NCBI RefSeq assembly: GCF_022024115.1
Contig: NZ_CP091792.1
Coordinates: 310,001-374,000, forward strand
Reading direction: 5' to 3'
Length of the DNA stretch: 64,000 bases
From: Prevotella communis
GTDB lineage: Bacteria; Bacteroidota; Bacteroidia; Bacteroidales; Bacteroidaceae
Positions 35,949-44,154 of the stretch are shown in pieces; the first letter of the stretch is position 1; every line of letters begins with the position of its first letter. The position numbers and the translations under genes were made by a program. The notes under the pieces were generated by a model. The model searched no databases. It was not told where the DNA came from and saw nothing but the letters and a program-made list of their open reading frames with translations.

Positions 35949-37449
35949 CAAATGTTGTAATGCTACGAGGAGCAAGGGTTGCTGTTCCATCGCAAGGGGC
36001 GAGGGGCTTGAGCGTCTCGCCTTCAGCATCGCTGGTACGATAGGGCTGCCAGGTGGGCGAAGCCGAACTCCTGCCTACATTGAAGGAGACGGGTTTCTCC
36101 TGCTCGCTGTAGTTGATAGCCACGACGACCCATGAGCCGTCTTTGTTCTGATAGGCCGAGACCATCACGCCGTAGGGATCTTCCTTTTCCTTTGAAGAGA
36201 TGTCGTAGCGCACGGCACCAGGACGCACAAAGCGACTGTAGTTGCCCAGTGCCCACATCAACCGGCTGTCTCTTGCCTGATGTCTGCGGTCGAACACACG
36301 GATGAGTCCGTCTTTATAGTTGCCACCACAGGCACGCCACCATGACCAACTCTCTGCATTGGCATAACAGAGGTCATGATGAATGATGCGAGCCACATAG
36401 AGAGCCGTCTTCATGGAGAAGTCATATCCACCGCCACCTCCAATCTCCTCGTCATTGCTCATGATGCAGATCTCCGACTGCCAGAACTTGGCATTGTATT
36501 TCTTCAGCGTCTTGTGCAGATCCTGGCGAATCTTCTTCATATAAGGTACGGGCGTGTTTGTCCAATAGCTGTGAGCCAGCATCAGGCGAGGCACCAGGGG
36601 CGTGTCGCCCAGATAGGTCGCCGTACTGTCTTTCGACCAGAACGACGCAATGGCGTTGCCACGCTCCCATGAGGTCTTGTAGACGCCCAACAGACAGCGC
36701 AGGTCGCTCGATTCATTGACCATGATCTGTGTGGTGAGCCCTTTTTCTGTGAAGGCGGCACTGGTCTTACGTGCCACCTCTGCAATCTCCCAGTTGGTGG
36801 CAGGAGAACCTTCCTGCTTCGGGCCTTGCCAGTTCCAGTGACCATCAGGTTCGTTGATGGGTGAGATATAGTCTACGTGGATGCCGTGCTCACGTTCCAG
36901 TCCGCTGACGCTTTCCGCCATAAACTGTGCAAAGGCATCGTAGCATTCTGAACGCAGGTTCAACGTACCCCCGCGACCAGTATTCGTAGCCAGTTCGTTC
37001 TCTGTGAAATAAACGGGAGGAGAATTCAGAAAAGCCAGGATATAAGGCACGCCACGCTGTTTGGCCATCTTCAGGAACTTTACCTGACCTGGCTGACGTG
37101 TCCAGTCGTAGGTGCCGTCAAAACGCAGGAAACACTCCGTACGTGTATCCTTATTAATATAGGAGGAGTCCCCCTGTTCGGCACTTCCTGCTCCGAGGTT
37201 GAAGCGCCATAGTGAAAGACCGATGCCCTTGGGCTTTCCGTTGGCATCATTTTCAGTAGAGAAGAGCCAGTCGGCAATCTGCTGCTGTTGCTCTTCTTCA
37301 GGCCATAGTCCGATAGTCTGCATAGACCAGGCGTCAGACGCACCGAAGTGTTCGATGGTCTGTTGTGGGTGCTTTGTGTCAATGGTATAAGTCTGTGATT
37401 CTGCGCCCATTGACAGTAAAAGCATTGTAGTTGTCAGTAATAGTTTCAT
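35935..37449 (-). CDS. GH30-like exported glycoside hydrolase
   Basis: A 504-residue exported protein; start set at 37449 (MKLLLTTTMLLLSMGAESQ) because the promoter box lies inside the longer frame. Clan A barrel marks: EHFGASDAWSMQ, GLSLWRFNLGAGS, FLNSPPVYFT, acid/base Glu in YISPINEPDGHWNWQ and nucleophile Glu in KFWQSEICIM. A C-terminal beta domain follows. These fit GH30-type enzymes; the substrate (beta-galactan, beta-glucan or xylan) is not decided by sequence, but the GH35 neighbour favours a galactose-containing glycan. Its C-terminal codons come from a repeat element. Confidence 0.8.
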   Translation of the reverse strand: MKLLLTTTMLLLSMGAESQTYTIDTKHPQQTIEHFGASDAWSMQTIGLWPEEEQQQQIADWLFSTENDANGKPKGIGLSLWRFNLGAGSAEQGDSSYINKDTRTECFLRFDGTYDWTRQPGQVKFLKMAKQRGVPYILAFLNSPPVYFTENELATNTGRGGTLNLRSECYDAFAQFMAESVSGLEREHGIHVDYISPINEPDGHWNWQGPKQEGSPATNWEIAEVARKTSAAFTEKGLTTQIMVNESSDLRCLLGVYKTSWERGNAIASFWSKDSTATYLGDTPLVPRLMLAHSYWTNTPVPYMKKIRQDLHKTLKKYNAKFWQSEICIMSNDEEIGGGGGYDFSMKTALYVARIIHHDLCYANAESWSWWRACGGNYKDGLIRVFDRRHQARDSRLMWALGNYSRFVRPGAVRYDISSKEKEDPYGVMVSAYQNKDGSWVVVAINYSEQEKPVSFNVGRSSASPTWQPYRTSDAEGETLKPLAPCDGTATLAPRSITTFVSEK

Positions 37450-37470
37450 TATATTGGATTTAGTTGGGTA

Positions 37471-37478
37471 CAAAGTTA
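37471..37478 (-). promoter_or_regulatory. GH30-GH35 operon promoter (-7 box)
   Basis: TAACTTTG on the minus strand, 21 bp before the start at 37449; divergent from the ptb promoter. Confidence 0.7.
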
Positions 37479-37521
37479 ATATTTTTTCTGCAAAAAATGT
37501 GTTGGTATGAGAAAAAAATCG

Positions 37522-37529
37522 TATCTTTG
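37522..37529 (+). promoter_or_regulatory. ptb-buk promoter (-7 box)
   Basis: TATCTTTG followed by C, 18 bp before ATG 37548. Confidence 0.7.
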
Positions 37530-37547
37530 CCAAAAGATTTGTTGGAT

Positions 37548-38384
37548 ATGAAAGCAATACAATGTTTTGATGAGCTCGTTGAGCACCTGAAAGCCAGTGG
37601 CGTACGTCGTCGTGTGGCTGTAGTTTGCGGTCGTGATGAAAGTACCAGTGGCGCTGTGGAGCGTGCCGTAAAGGCAGGTTTTGCTGAGGCTATCTACGTG
37701 GATAATGACGACGTGGATGTAGCTGCTGCTGAGGCTGTTGCGCTGGTGCGCGAGGGTAAGGCCGATGTGATTATGAAAGGTCTGCTGAATACGGATAATC
37801 TGCTGAAGGCTATCCTGAACAAGGAGACTGGCATCCTTCCTAAGGGTCGCGTGCTCACACATCTGTGTTGTGCCAAGATGGAGCAGTATGACAAGTTGTT
37901 GTTTATGACCGATGTGGCCGTGATTCCCTATCCCACGAAGGAGCAGCGCGAGCAGCAGCTCATTTACCTGCTGGATCTCTGTCGTAATATGGGTGTTGAG
38001 GAACCCCGTATCGCACTTATCAGTTGCTCAGAGAAGGTGAATCCCAAGCATTTCCCCTGCACGGTAGAGTATCGTGAGTTGGTAGAGCAGGCCAATGCAG
38101 GCCAGTTTGGTCCTTGTATTGTGGATGGCCCGTTGGATCTGAAGACCTCGTTGTCGCCAGCAGCTCTTCATAAGAAGGGACTGACTTCTCCTCTGGAGGG
38201 ACGCTCTGATGGCTTGATTTTCTCTGATATCCAGGCCGGCAATGTGTTCTACAAGTCAATCACACTCTTCTGTCAGGCTCAGACGGCAGCCATCCTGCAA
38301 GGTCCGCAGGTGCCCGTAGTGCTCACCTCGCGTGCCGACTCAGCCGACAATAAGTTCTATTCTTTAGCGCTTGCCTGCGTCTAA
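37548..38384 (+). CDS. ptb: Phosphate butyryltransferase (phosphate acyltransferase)
   Basis: A 278-residue enzyme exchanging CoA for phosphate on butyryl-CoA or branched-chain acyl-CoAs. Start at ATG 37548 (MKAIQCFDELV) as the promoter lies within the longer frame. Family marks: ADVIMKGLLNTDNLLKAILN, GRVLTHLCCAKMEQYDKLLF then MTDVAVIPYP, and IVDGPLDLKTSLSPAALHKK. buk follows 21 bp downstream; together they make ATP from acyl-CoA. Whether the product is butyrate or isobutyrate/isovalerate cannot be told from sequence. Confidence 0.92.
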   Translation: MKAIQCFDELVEHLKASGVRRRVAVVCGRDESTSGAVERAVKAGFAEAIYVDNDDVDVAAAEAVALVREGKADVIMKGLLNTDNLLKAILNKETGILPKGRVLTHLCCAKMEQYDKLLFMTDVAVIPYPTKEQREQQLIYLLDLCRNMGVEEPRIALISCSEKVNPKHFPCTVEYRELVEQANAGQFGPCIVDGPLDLKTSLSPAALHKKGLTSPLEGRSDGLIFSDIQAGNVFYKSITLFCQAQTAAILQGPQVPVVLTSRADSADNKFYSLALACV

Positions 38385-38405
38385 ACCTCCAATCTAATAA
38401 GCCTT

Positions 38406-39476
38406 ATGTTTATCCTTGTAATCAATCCTGGGTCTACCAGCACCAAGATGGCCGTCTTTGAAGACGAGAAGCCGATGGTGCTGCGTAGTATTTCGCATTC
38501 TAATGAAGAACTGGCACAGTTCGGTGACGACGTGCTGAATCAGTTGGACTACCGCAAGCAGTTGGTGCTCAAAGAATTAGCCCATATGAATGTGGCTATG
38601 GAGTTCGAAGCTGTGATTGGTCGCGGTGGACTGGTGAAGCCTCTTGCCGGTGGTGTCTATGAGATCAACCAACAGATGCTCGATGATACCTATAACGGTA
38701 TTGCGATGCACAACCACGCGTGTAACTTAGGATGCCTGATTGCCTATGATATAGCCAAGACCATTCCTGGCTGTCGCTCATTTATAGCCGACCCGGGCGT
38801 GGTGGATGAACTCAACGACTATGCACGTATCAGTGGCTCTCCTCTGATGAACCGTATCTGTATCTGGCATGCCCTGAACCAGCGTGCCATAGCCCGTCGC
38901 TTTGCCAACGAGATAGGTAAGCGTTACGAGGACCTGGATCTGATTATCTGTCATCTGGGTGGTGGTATCTCAGTGGCTGCCCATCAGCATGGCCGTGCCG
39001 TTGATGCCAATAATGCACTGGATGGCGAAGGACCATTCTCGCCTGAGCGTGCTGGCAGTCTGCCTGCTTCCGACCTTATCCGTCTGAGTTTCAGTGGGAA
39101 ATATACGGAGAAGCAACTGCTGAAACGACTGGCTGGCAAGGCTGGACTGAATGCCCATCTGGGTACGGCTAATGTGAAGGAGATAGAAAAACGTATTGCT
39201 GAGGGTGACGCCCATGCCGAGATGATCCTGAATGCGATGATTTATCATGTAGCTAAGAATATCGTTGGGCTGGGGGCCGTGTTCTGCGGTAAGGTGGATG
39301 CTATCCTGCTGACGGGCGGACTGGCACGTTCTGAGTATGTGATTACCCGTTTGCGTAAGCGTATAGAGTTTCTGGCACCTACCTATTGTTTTCCTGGCGA
39401 GGACGAGATGGAGGCTCTGGCACTGAATGCGTTGGACGTGTTGCGTGGCAAACGTGAGGTGAAAATCTACACATAG
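38406..39476 (+). CDS. buk: Butyrate kinase
   Basis: A 356-residue acetokinase-family kinase that turns acyl-phosphate plus ADP into acid plus ATP. Marks: VINPGSTSTKMAVF at the N-terminus (nucleotide-binding GSTSTK), GRGGLVKPLAGGVYEIN, ICHLGGGISVAAHQHGRAVD, DGEGPFSPERAGSLP and LLTGGLARSE. Full family length. Partner of ptb. Confidence 0.95.
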   Translation: MFILVINPGSTSTKMAVFEDEKPMVLRSISHSNEELAQFGDDVLNQLDYRKQLVLKELAHMNVAMEFEAVIGRGGLVKPLAGGVYEINQQMLDDTYNGIAMHNHACNLGCLIAYDIAKTIPGCRSFIADPGVVDELNDYARISGSPLMNRICIWHALNQRAIARRFANEIGKRYEDLDLIICHLGGGISVAAHQHGRAVDANNALDGEGPFSPERAGSLPASDLIRLSFSGKYTEKQLLKRLAGKAGLNAHLGTANVKEIEKRIAEGDAHAEMILNAMIYHVAKNIVGLGAVFCGKVDAILLTGGLARSEYVITRLRKRIEFLAPTYCFPGEDEMEALALNALDVLRGKREVKIYT

Positions 39477-39512
39477 TGTATTTTATAAACCAATTTCCTT
39501 TTATAAATGTTC

Positions 39513-39531
39513 AAAAAAGGATGCCCTTTTT
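39513..39531 (+). terminator. Weak terminator candidate after buk
   Basis: AAAAAGG-ATGC-CCTTTTT hairpin 37 bp after the buk stop. Short stem; the rest of 39477-39669 is AT-rich with nothing else recognisable and no clear promoter for the next gene. Confidence 0.35.
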
Positions 39532-39669
39532 GTGTGCGTTACGTGTTCAAAATGTAAAAATCTCTATCCCCTTTGGGTAATATTGTCTGATATGGCTAAT
39601 ATTTTTGTGGAAAATTCGCTTTTTTCTGAAAAAAAATGATGAAATTTGCGTGACAAAAACTATAGCTAT

Positions 39670-40548
39670 ATGACTCAAAAAAGTAATGAACAAATCGGAT
39701 ATGTTGACTTTAGCAACACGGTAGTGGACTATCAGGACGGTGACGTCGTGATGTTTGACCACGTGGATGTGTTGTCAAAGGCTTATCCTTTGAAACCAAA
39801 AACGACGCTCATTGGCTTCTGTAGTCAGGGGCAGATTACGTTGACGGTCAACGGGAAAACGCTGGACTTTGTTTCGGGAGATGTGTTTGTATGTCCTCCT
39901 AATGTGAAGGTAGAGCACAGTGTTCGTGGCGAGGACCTTGACGGAAAGGCTATTTGCCTGTCTGATCATATTATTCAGGCGCTGCTTCGTGACAGAATGG
40001 AGGTATGGAATCAAATGGTTTATATCAATCAGGTTTACAAGGTGTCGCTGGACGAATCTTGTGAGAAGAATATCGACCTCTACTATCAACTGTTGCAGTC
40101 TAAGATAGAAAGCAGGCGTCGCGTCCCTTCTTATCATACTTTGCAGGCGTTGCTGCGTGCCCTCCTGCTCGATTTGTGTGCCGAACTGGAGGAGGTGAAT
40201 GGTGCTTTGGATGATCAGCGTCCCTCGCAGGGTAAGATGTTGTTTAACCGTTTCCTGAGTATGATATCCAATAACGAGGTGAAGCGCCAGCCCATAGCCG
40301 ACTATGCCGACAATTTGGCCATCACGCCTAAGTATCTGACGATGCTCTGCTTGAAGTACAGCAATAAGACGGCTTCCGACTGGGTTATCCAATATACCTG
40401 TGAGGATATCCGTTTCTACCTGAGAAACAGTAATCTGACTATTAAGGAGATATCCAGTAAGCTGGGCTTCGCAAACATGTCGCATTTTGGCTCTTATGTC
40501 CGTAAACACATGGGGATGTCACCCAGTGAGTTCAGGCACAGGAAATAA
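39670..40548 (+). CDS. AraC-family transcriptional regulator
   Basis: A 292-residue regulator; ATG 39670 chosen over an upstream TTG. N-terminal cupin-like domain (GFCSQGQITLTVNGKTLDF then VSGDVFVCPP) and C-terminal HTH pair (YADNLAITPKYLTMLCLKYS, IKEISSKLGFANMSHFGSYV then RKHMGMSPSEFR). Layout matches the AraC protein at 32449-33321. It follows ptb-buk but is separated by 193 bp. Its TAA stop is the first three bases of a heptamer repeat element (TAAGGGAA). Confidence 0.9.
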   Translation: MTQKSNEQIGYVDFSNTVVDYQDGDVVMFDHVDVLSKAYPLKPKTTLIGFCSQGQITLTVNGKTLDFVSGDVFVCPPNVKVEHSVRGEDLDGKAICLSDHIIQALLRDRMEVWNQMVYINQVYKVSLDESCEKNIDLYYQLLQSKIESRRRVPSYHTLQALLRALLLDLCAELEEVNGALDDQRPSQGKMLFNRFLSMISNNEVKRQPIADYADNLAITPKYLTMLCLKYSNKTASDWVIQYTCEDIRFYLRNSNLTIKEISSKLGFANMSHFGSYVRKHMGMSPSEFRHRK

Positions 40549-40648
40549 GGGAAAAGTGAATAGTGAAAAGTGAAAAATTTGCTACCGCATCAATCACAGC
40601 GCAGTAGCAAATTTTTCACTTTTCACTATTACTTTTACCCTTACCTTA
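40546..40648. repeat. Head-to-head heptamer elements forming a perfect 27-bp palindrome
   Basis: Arms 40559-40585 and 40604-40630 are exact inverted repeats: heptamers TAGTGAA, AAGTGAA, then AAATTTGCTAC. The loop is 18 bases. Each outer side ends in TAAGG at a stop codon, that of the araC-type gene on one side and that of gyrB on the other. It probably also works as a bidirectional terminator for these convergent genes. Confidence 0.9.
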
Positions 40649-42622
40649 CGCGTCGATATTAGCGTAGGTAGCATTCTTCTCGATAAATTCACGACGAGGT
40701 TCTACGTCGTCACCCATCAGCATTGAGAAAATCTCGTCGGCCTCGGCAGCATTCTCGATGGTTACCTGCTTCAGCAAGCGGTTCTCGGGGTTCATGGTGG
40801 TTTCCCAAAGCTGCTCTGGGTTCATCTCACCTAGACCTTTGTAGCGCTGTGTGTGCAGGGCAGAAGAGTTCTCGTCGCCAGCTACGTACTTATCGATGAA
40901 CATCTGACGCTGCTGCTCGGTGTAGCAGTACTCAGAATACTTCTTGTAAGTACACTTGTAGAGTGGGGGAGTGGCGATGTAGAGGTGTCCGCCCTGGATC
41001 ACCTGTGGCATGAAACGATAGAAGAGCGTCATAATCAGCGTGTCGATGTGCGAGCCATCGACGTCGGCATCGGTCATGATGATAATCTTGTCGTAGCGCA
41101 ACTTGTCGATATTGGCTTCGCGGTCGCCTTCGCCCTCAACGCCGAAGCGTACGCCGATACTCTGGATGATGTTCATCACAGACTCGGCCTCGAACACACG
41201 GTGCCACTGTACCTTCTCTACGTTCAGAATCTTACCGCGCAAGGGCAGGATAGCCTGGAAATGACGGTCACGTCCCTGCTTGGCAGAACCACCTGCAGAG
41301 TCACCCTCGACGAGGAAGATCTCACAGGTCTTGGGGTCCTTGTTAGAGCAGTCGGCCAGCTTACCTGGCAGACCACCACCCGTCATGGGGTTCTTGCGCT
41401 GTACGCTCTCGCGTGCCTTGCGGGCAGCGATACGGGCTGTAGCAGCCAGCACCACCTTGTCGCAGATCAGCTTAGCCTCCTTGGGGTGTTCCTCCAGATA
41501 GTTGCTCAACGCCTCGCCTACAGCCTGCTGTACGGCACCAGCCACTTCTGAGTTACCCAACTTGGTCTTGGTCTGTCCCTCGAACTGAGGCTCAGCCACC
41601 TTGATAGAGATAACGGCTGTCAGACCCTCACGGAAGTCCTCACCTGCAATCTCAATCTTAGCCTTTTCAATCTGCTTGGAGATCTGTGGGTCGGCATCAG
41701 CGTAGGCCTTCAGTGTACGTGTCAGGGCCATACGGAAACCAGTCAGGTGAGTACCACCCTCGATGGTGTTGATATTGTTAACGTATGAGTGGATATTCTC
41801 GCTGTAATCGGTATTGTACATCACAGCCACCTCGATGGGTACACCCTGCTTCTCTGTCTTCAGGTAGATGACGTCGTCGAAGAGGTGGGTGCGGTGACGG
41901 TCCACGTAGCGCACAAACTCCTTCAGACCCTCCTTGGCGTGGAATACCTCGGGCTCGCGCAGGTTGCCTTCCTCGTCAGGACGGAGGTCGGTCAGCGTGA
42001 TGGTGATGCCGGCATTCAGGTAGGCCAGCTCGCGCATACGCTTGGCGATGATGTCGTACTTATAGAGCGTGGTGGTAAAGATAGATCCGTCGGGCCAGAA
42101 CTGCTGACGGGTACCAGTCTTGTCAGTATCGCCCACAATCTTCACGTCGTACAGGGGCTTACCCTTCTCGTATTCCTGCTGATAGATGTGGCCGTTGCGG
42201 AATACCTGTGACTTCATGTGGGTAGAGAGGGCGTTTACACAGCTCACACCTACACCATGCAGACCACCAGATACCTTGTAGGAACCCTTGTCGAACTTAC
42301 CACCGGCGTGCAGCACGGTCATAACCACTTCCAGGGCACTCTTGTGCATCTTCTCGTGTTCGTCAACGGGGATACCGCGTCCGTTATCTTGTACTGTGAT
42401 AGAATTGTCTTCGTTAATAGTCACCTCAATGTGGGTGCAATAGCCGGCCATAGCCTCGTCGATAGAGTTATCGACGGTCTCGTTCACCAAGTGGTGAAGT
42501 CCCTTCTCACTAATGTCGCCAATGTACATAGCAGGGCGCTTGCGCACGGCTTCCAGTCCCTCGAGTACCTGAATGTTACTCGCGGAATAGTTCTGTTCGG
42601 TTTGATTCAGTTCTTCTGCCAT
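40646..42622 (-). CDS. gyrB: DNA gyrase subunit B
   Basis: The ATPase subunit of DNA gyrase, 658 residues from ATG 42622 (MAEELNQTEQNYSAS). GHKL ATPase motifs VDNSIDEAMAG, QDNGRGIPVD and HGVGVSCVNALS are followed by the transducer and Toprim domain (EIFLVEGDSAGGSAKQGRDR, MTDADVDGSHI) and the end LMGDDVEPRREFIEKNA. The preceding in-frame codons overlap the promoter, so the later ATG is preferred. Convergent with the araC-type gene. Confidence 0.96.
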   Translation of the reverse strand: MAEELNQTEQNYSASNIQVLEGLEAVRKRPAMYIGDISEKGLHHLVNETVDNSIDEAMAGYCTHIEVTINEDNSITVQDNGRGIPVDEHEKMHKSALEVVMTVLHAGGKFDKGSYKVSGGLHGVGVSCVNALSTHMKSQVFRNGHIYQQEYEKGKPLYDVKIVGDTDKTGTRQQFWPDGSIFTTTLYKYDIIAKRMRELAYLNAGITITLTDLRPDEEGNLREPEVFHAKEGLKEFVRYVDRHRTHLFDDVIYLKTEKQGVPIEVAVMYNTDYSENIHSYVNNINTIEGGTHLTGFRMALTRTLKAYADADPQISKQIEKAKIEIAGEDFREGLTAVISIKVAEPQFEGQTKTKLGNSEVAGAVQQAVGEALSNYLEEHPKEAKLICDKVVLAATARIAARKARESVQRKNPMTGGGLPGKLADCSNKDPKTCEIFLVEGDSAGGSAKQGRDRHFQAILPLRGKILNVEKVQWHRVFEAESVMNIIQSIGVRFGVEGEGDREANIDKLRYDKIIIMTDADVDGSHIDTLIMTLFYRFMPQVIQGGHLYIATPPLYKCTYKKYSEYCYTEQQRQMFIDKYVAGDENSSALHTQRYKGLGEMNPEQLWETTMNPENRLLKQVTIENAAEADEIFSMLMGDDVEPRREFIEKNATYANIDA

Positions 42623-42646
42623 TTTTGTTAATGTCCTAAATTGGTG

Positions 42647-42654
42647 CAAAGGTA
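42647..42654 (-). promoter_or_regulatory. gyrB promoter (-7 box)
   Basis: TACCTTTG followed by CACC on the minus strand, 24 bp before the gyrB start. Confidence 0.75.
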
Positions 42655-42706
42655 CAAAAAAGTTGTGAGAATAACGAATTTTTTACCGATAAAAAACACG
42701 AAAAAA

Positions 42707-42734
42707 AGCCGCACAAGTTTTACTTGTACGGCTT
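42707..42734 (-). terminator. Intrinsic terminator of rpsT
   Basis: AAGCCG(C)ACAAGT pairs with ACTTGT(A)CGGCTT with one internal mismatch, and a run of seven T follows on the minus strand. It separates rpsT from the gyrB promoter. Confidence 0.8.
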
Positions 42735-42754
42735 CTGTTTATTTTTGCAGCTTA

Positions 42755-43009
42755 TTAGCCCAGTTTGTTCACGTGCTGAGCGAGGCTTGACTTCAAGTTA
42801 GCAGCCTTGTTCTTGTGAATAATGTGGGTCTTAGCCAGCTTGTCCAACATCTTCTGAATCTGAGGATAGAGGGCTACAGCCTCGTCCTTGTTGGTCATAG
42901 CGCGCAATTTGCGAACAGCGTTACGCATTGTCTTGGCATAGTACTTGTTGTGCAGTGCCTTTTTCTTGTCCTGGCGAATTCTCTTCACCGATGATTTGTG
43001 GTTTGCCAT
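42755..43009 (-). CDS. rpsT: 30S ribosomal protein S20
   Basis: An 84-residue, lysine/arginine-rich 16S rRNA-binding protein. It opens [20 protein letters not shown] and has the family helices ([32 protein letters not shown]) and the usual length. Monocistronic with its own terminator. The 169 bases upstream, up to the tRNA gene, hold no gene and no clear TAnnTTTG box. Confidence 0.96.
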   Translation of the reverse strand: MANHKSSVKRIRQDKKKALHNKYYAKTMRNAVRKLRAMTNKDEAVALYPQIQKMLDKLAKTHIIHKNKAANLKSSLAQHVNKLG

Positions 43010-43178
43010 TTTTTTTTAATTAAATTTTTTGTTGTTATTAAAGCTTATGGGTCTTGCGCCTTCCGGCTGCCCTGGGCGGGTTTCTGCAAAGGGTTGCCTC
43101 TTTAACAAAAATCCTCCGCCACCCCTTCCTCTTTCGAGTAGCGCTACCACAGCGCAGATGACGGATTTTAATTTCTTT

Positions 43179-43253
43179 TGGTAGTCCCTAGGAGAGTCGA
43201 ACTCCTCTTTAGAGAATGAAAATCTCTCGTCCTAACCGATAGACGAAGGGACC
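43179..43253 (-). tRNA. tRNA-Glu (UUC anticodon)
   Basis: Cloverleaf on the minus strand: acceptor GGTCCCT/AGGGACT, D arm with GGTTAGGAC, anticodon loop ATTTTCATT (UUC), T arm GAGGAGTTCGACTCTCC, discriminator A and an encoded CCA (43179-43181). No integrase gene nearby, so no sign that it is in use as an attachment site. Confidence 0.95.
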
Positions 43254-43273
43254 ATCGACGCTAAAAGCGGGTG

Positions 43274-43281
43274 CAAAAGTA
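43274..43281 (-). promoter_or_regulatory. tRNA-Glu promoter (-7 box)
   Basis: TACTTTTG followed by CACCC on the minus strand, 20 bp before the tRNA 5' end. Confidence 0.7.
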
Positions 43282-43358
43282 CAACTTTTTTCTTTTTCTG
43301 CCAAATTTTCTTAAAGAAAAGTGCAAGTTTTTGTATTTTTTTTGCTAATTTCGCCGCC

Positions 43359-44114
43359 GTGAAGACGAAAACAGAGGCTGTTGTATTGCATTCGGTGAAG
43401 TATGGCGAGCAAAAACTTATCGTGGATATGTTTACCCGCCAGTGGGGCAGATTGTCGTTTGCCCTGCAGTTGCCGCGCACTGCTCAGGCTAAGTTGAAGA
43501 AGCAATATTTTCAGCCGCTCACCTTATTAAATATAGAGGCTGATATCCGTCAGCAGGTGCAGTTGCAGAAGATCAGCGAGGCATCATTGCTGTCGCCCCT
43601 TCCCTCGTTATTATCTGACCCCTCCAAACTGGCTATCGGCCTGTTTGTCTGTGAGTTCCTGTATCATGCCCTGCGCGATGAACAGCGCAACGAACCGCTG
43701 TTCGACTATGTGCGTACCAGTATAGAATGGCTCGACGGGCGCGAACGCGACTTTGTCAATTTCCATCTTGTCTTCCTGATGCGTCTCAGTCGCTTCCTGG
43801 GCTTCTATCCGAATCTGGAATTACGGAATGGCGGAATCACGGAACTACGGAATGGTGAAAACAGTCTGTATTTTGACCTGCGTGCTGCCTGCTTCTGCGA
43901 ACAGCCACCTTTGCATCGTGACTTTCTGATGCCTCAGGAGGCCAGTCGCATCCATCTGCTCATGCGTATGGACTATGCCACCATGCATCTCTTCCGTCTG
44001 GGTCGTGCAGATCGTAATCGTATCCTGGAGATTCTCATCCAGTATTATCGCCTGCATATTCCTCAGTTCCCAGAGCTCCGTTCCCTCCCCGTGTTGCAGG
44101 AGTTGTTTCAATGA
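43359..44114 (+). CDS. recO: DNA repair protein RecO with an embedded octamer array
   Basis: A 251-residue RecO that loads RecA on SSB-coated DNA. It starts at GTG 43359 (MKTKTEAVVLHSVKYGEQKLIVDMF, marker VLHSVKYGE) with an OB fold, then the helical domain (FVNFHLVFLMRLSRFLGFYP ... ASRIHLLMRMDYATMHLF, HIPQFPELRSLPVLQELF). As usual in Bacteroidetes no zinc finger is evident. Residues about 154-166 (LRNGGITELRNG) come from an 8-bp tandem array between LGFYPNL and the YFDLR block. A poor -7-like box (TAATTTCG) ends 5 bases before the GTG. Confidence 0.9.
   Translation: MKTKTEAVVLHSVKYGEQKLIVDMFTRQWGRLSFALQLPRTAQAKLKKQYFQPLTLLNIEADIRQQVQLQKISEASLLSPLPSLLSDPSKLAIGLFVCEFLYHALRDEQRNEPLFDYVRTSIEWLDGRERDFVNFHLVFLMRLSRFLGFYPNLELRNGGITELRNGENSLYFDLRAACFCEQPPLHRDFLMPQEASRIHLLMRMDYATMHLFRLGRADRNRILEILIQYYRLHIPQFPELRSLPVLQELFQ
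43817..43855 (+). repeat. Octamer array inside recO
   Basis: ACGGAATG, GCGGAATC, ACGGAACT, ACGGAATG after a partial GGAATT. In frame, it encodes the repeated ELRNG..TELRNG. Confidence 0.7.
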
Positions 44115-44154
44115 TTTTCGTTCAACATTGATATCTGTTGAGTCCTTTTATCAC

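Noticed and set aside
43010-43178. Possible small RNA or riboswitch upstream of rpsT
   Set aside because: A GCGCT/AGCGC hairpin is present but no known RNA fold, promoter or terminator supports a gene.
43179-43253. tRNA-Glu as an attachment site of a genomic island
   Set aside because: No integrase and no repeated tRNA 3' end nearby; the repeat island starts 2.8 kb away.
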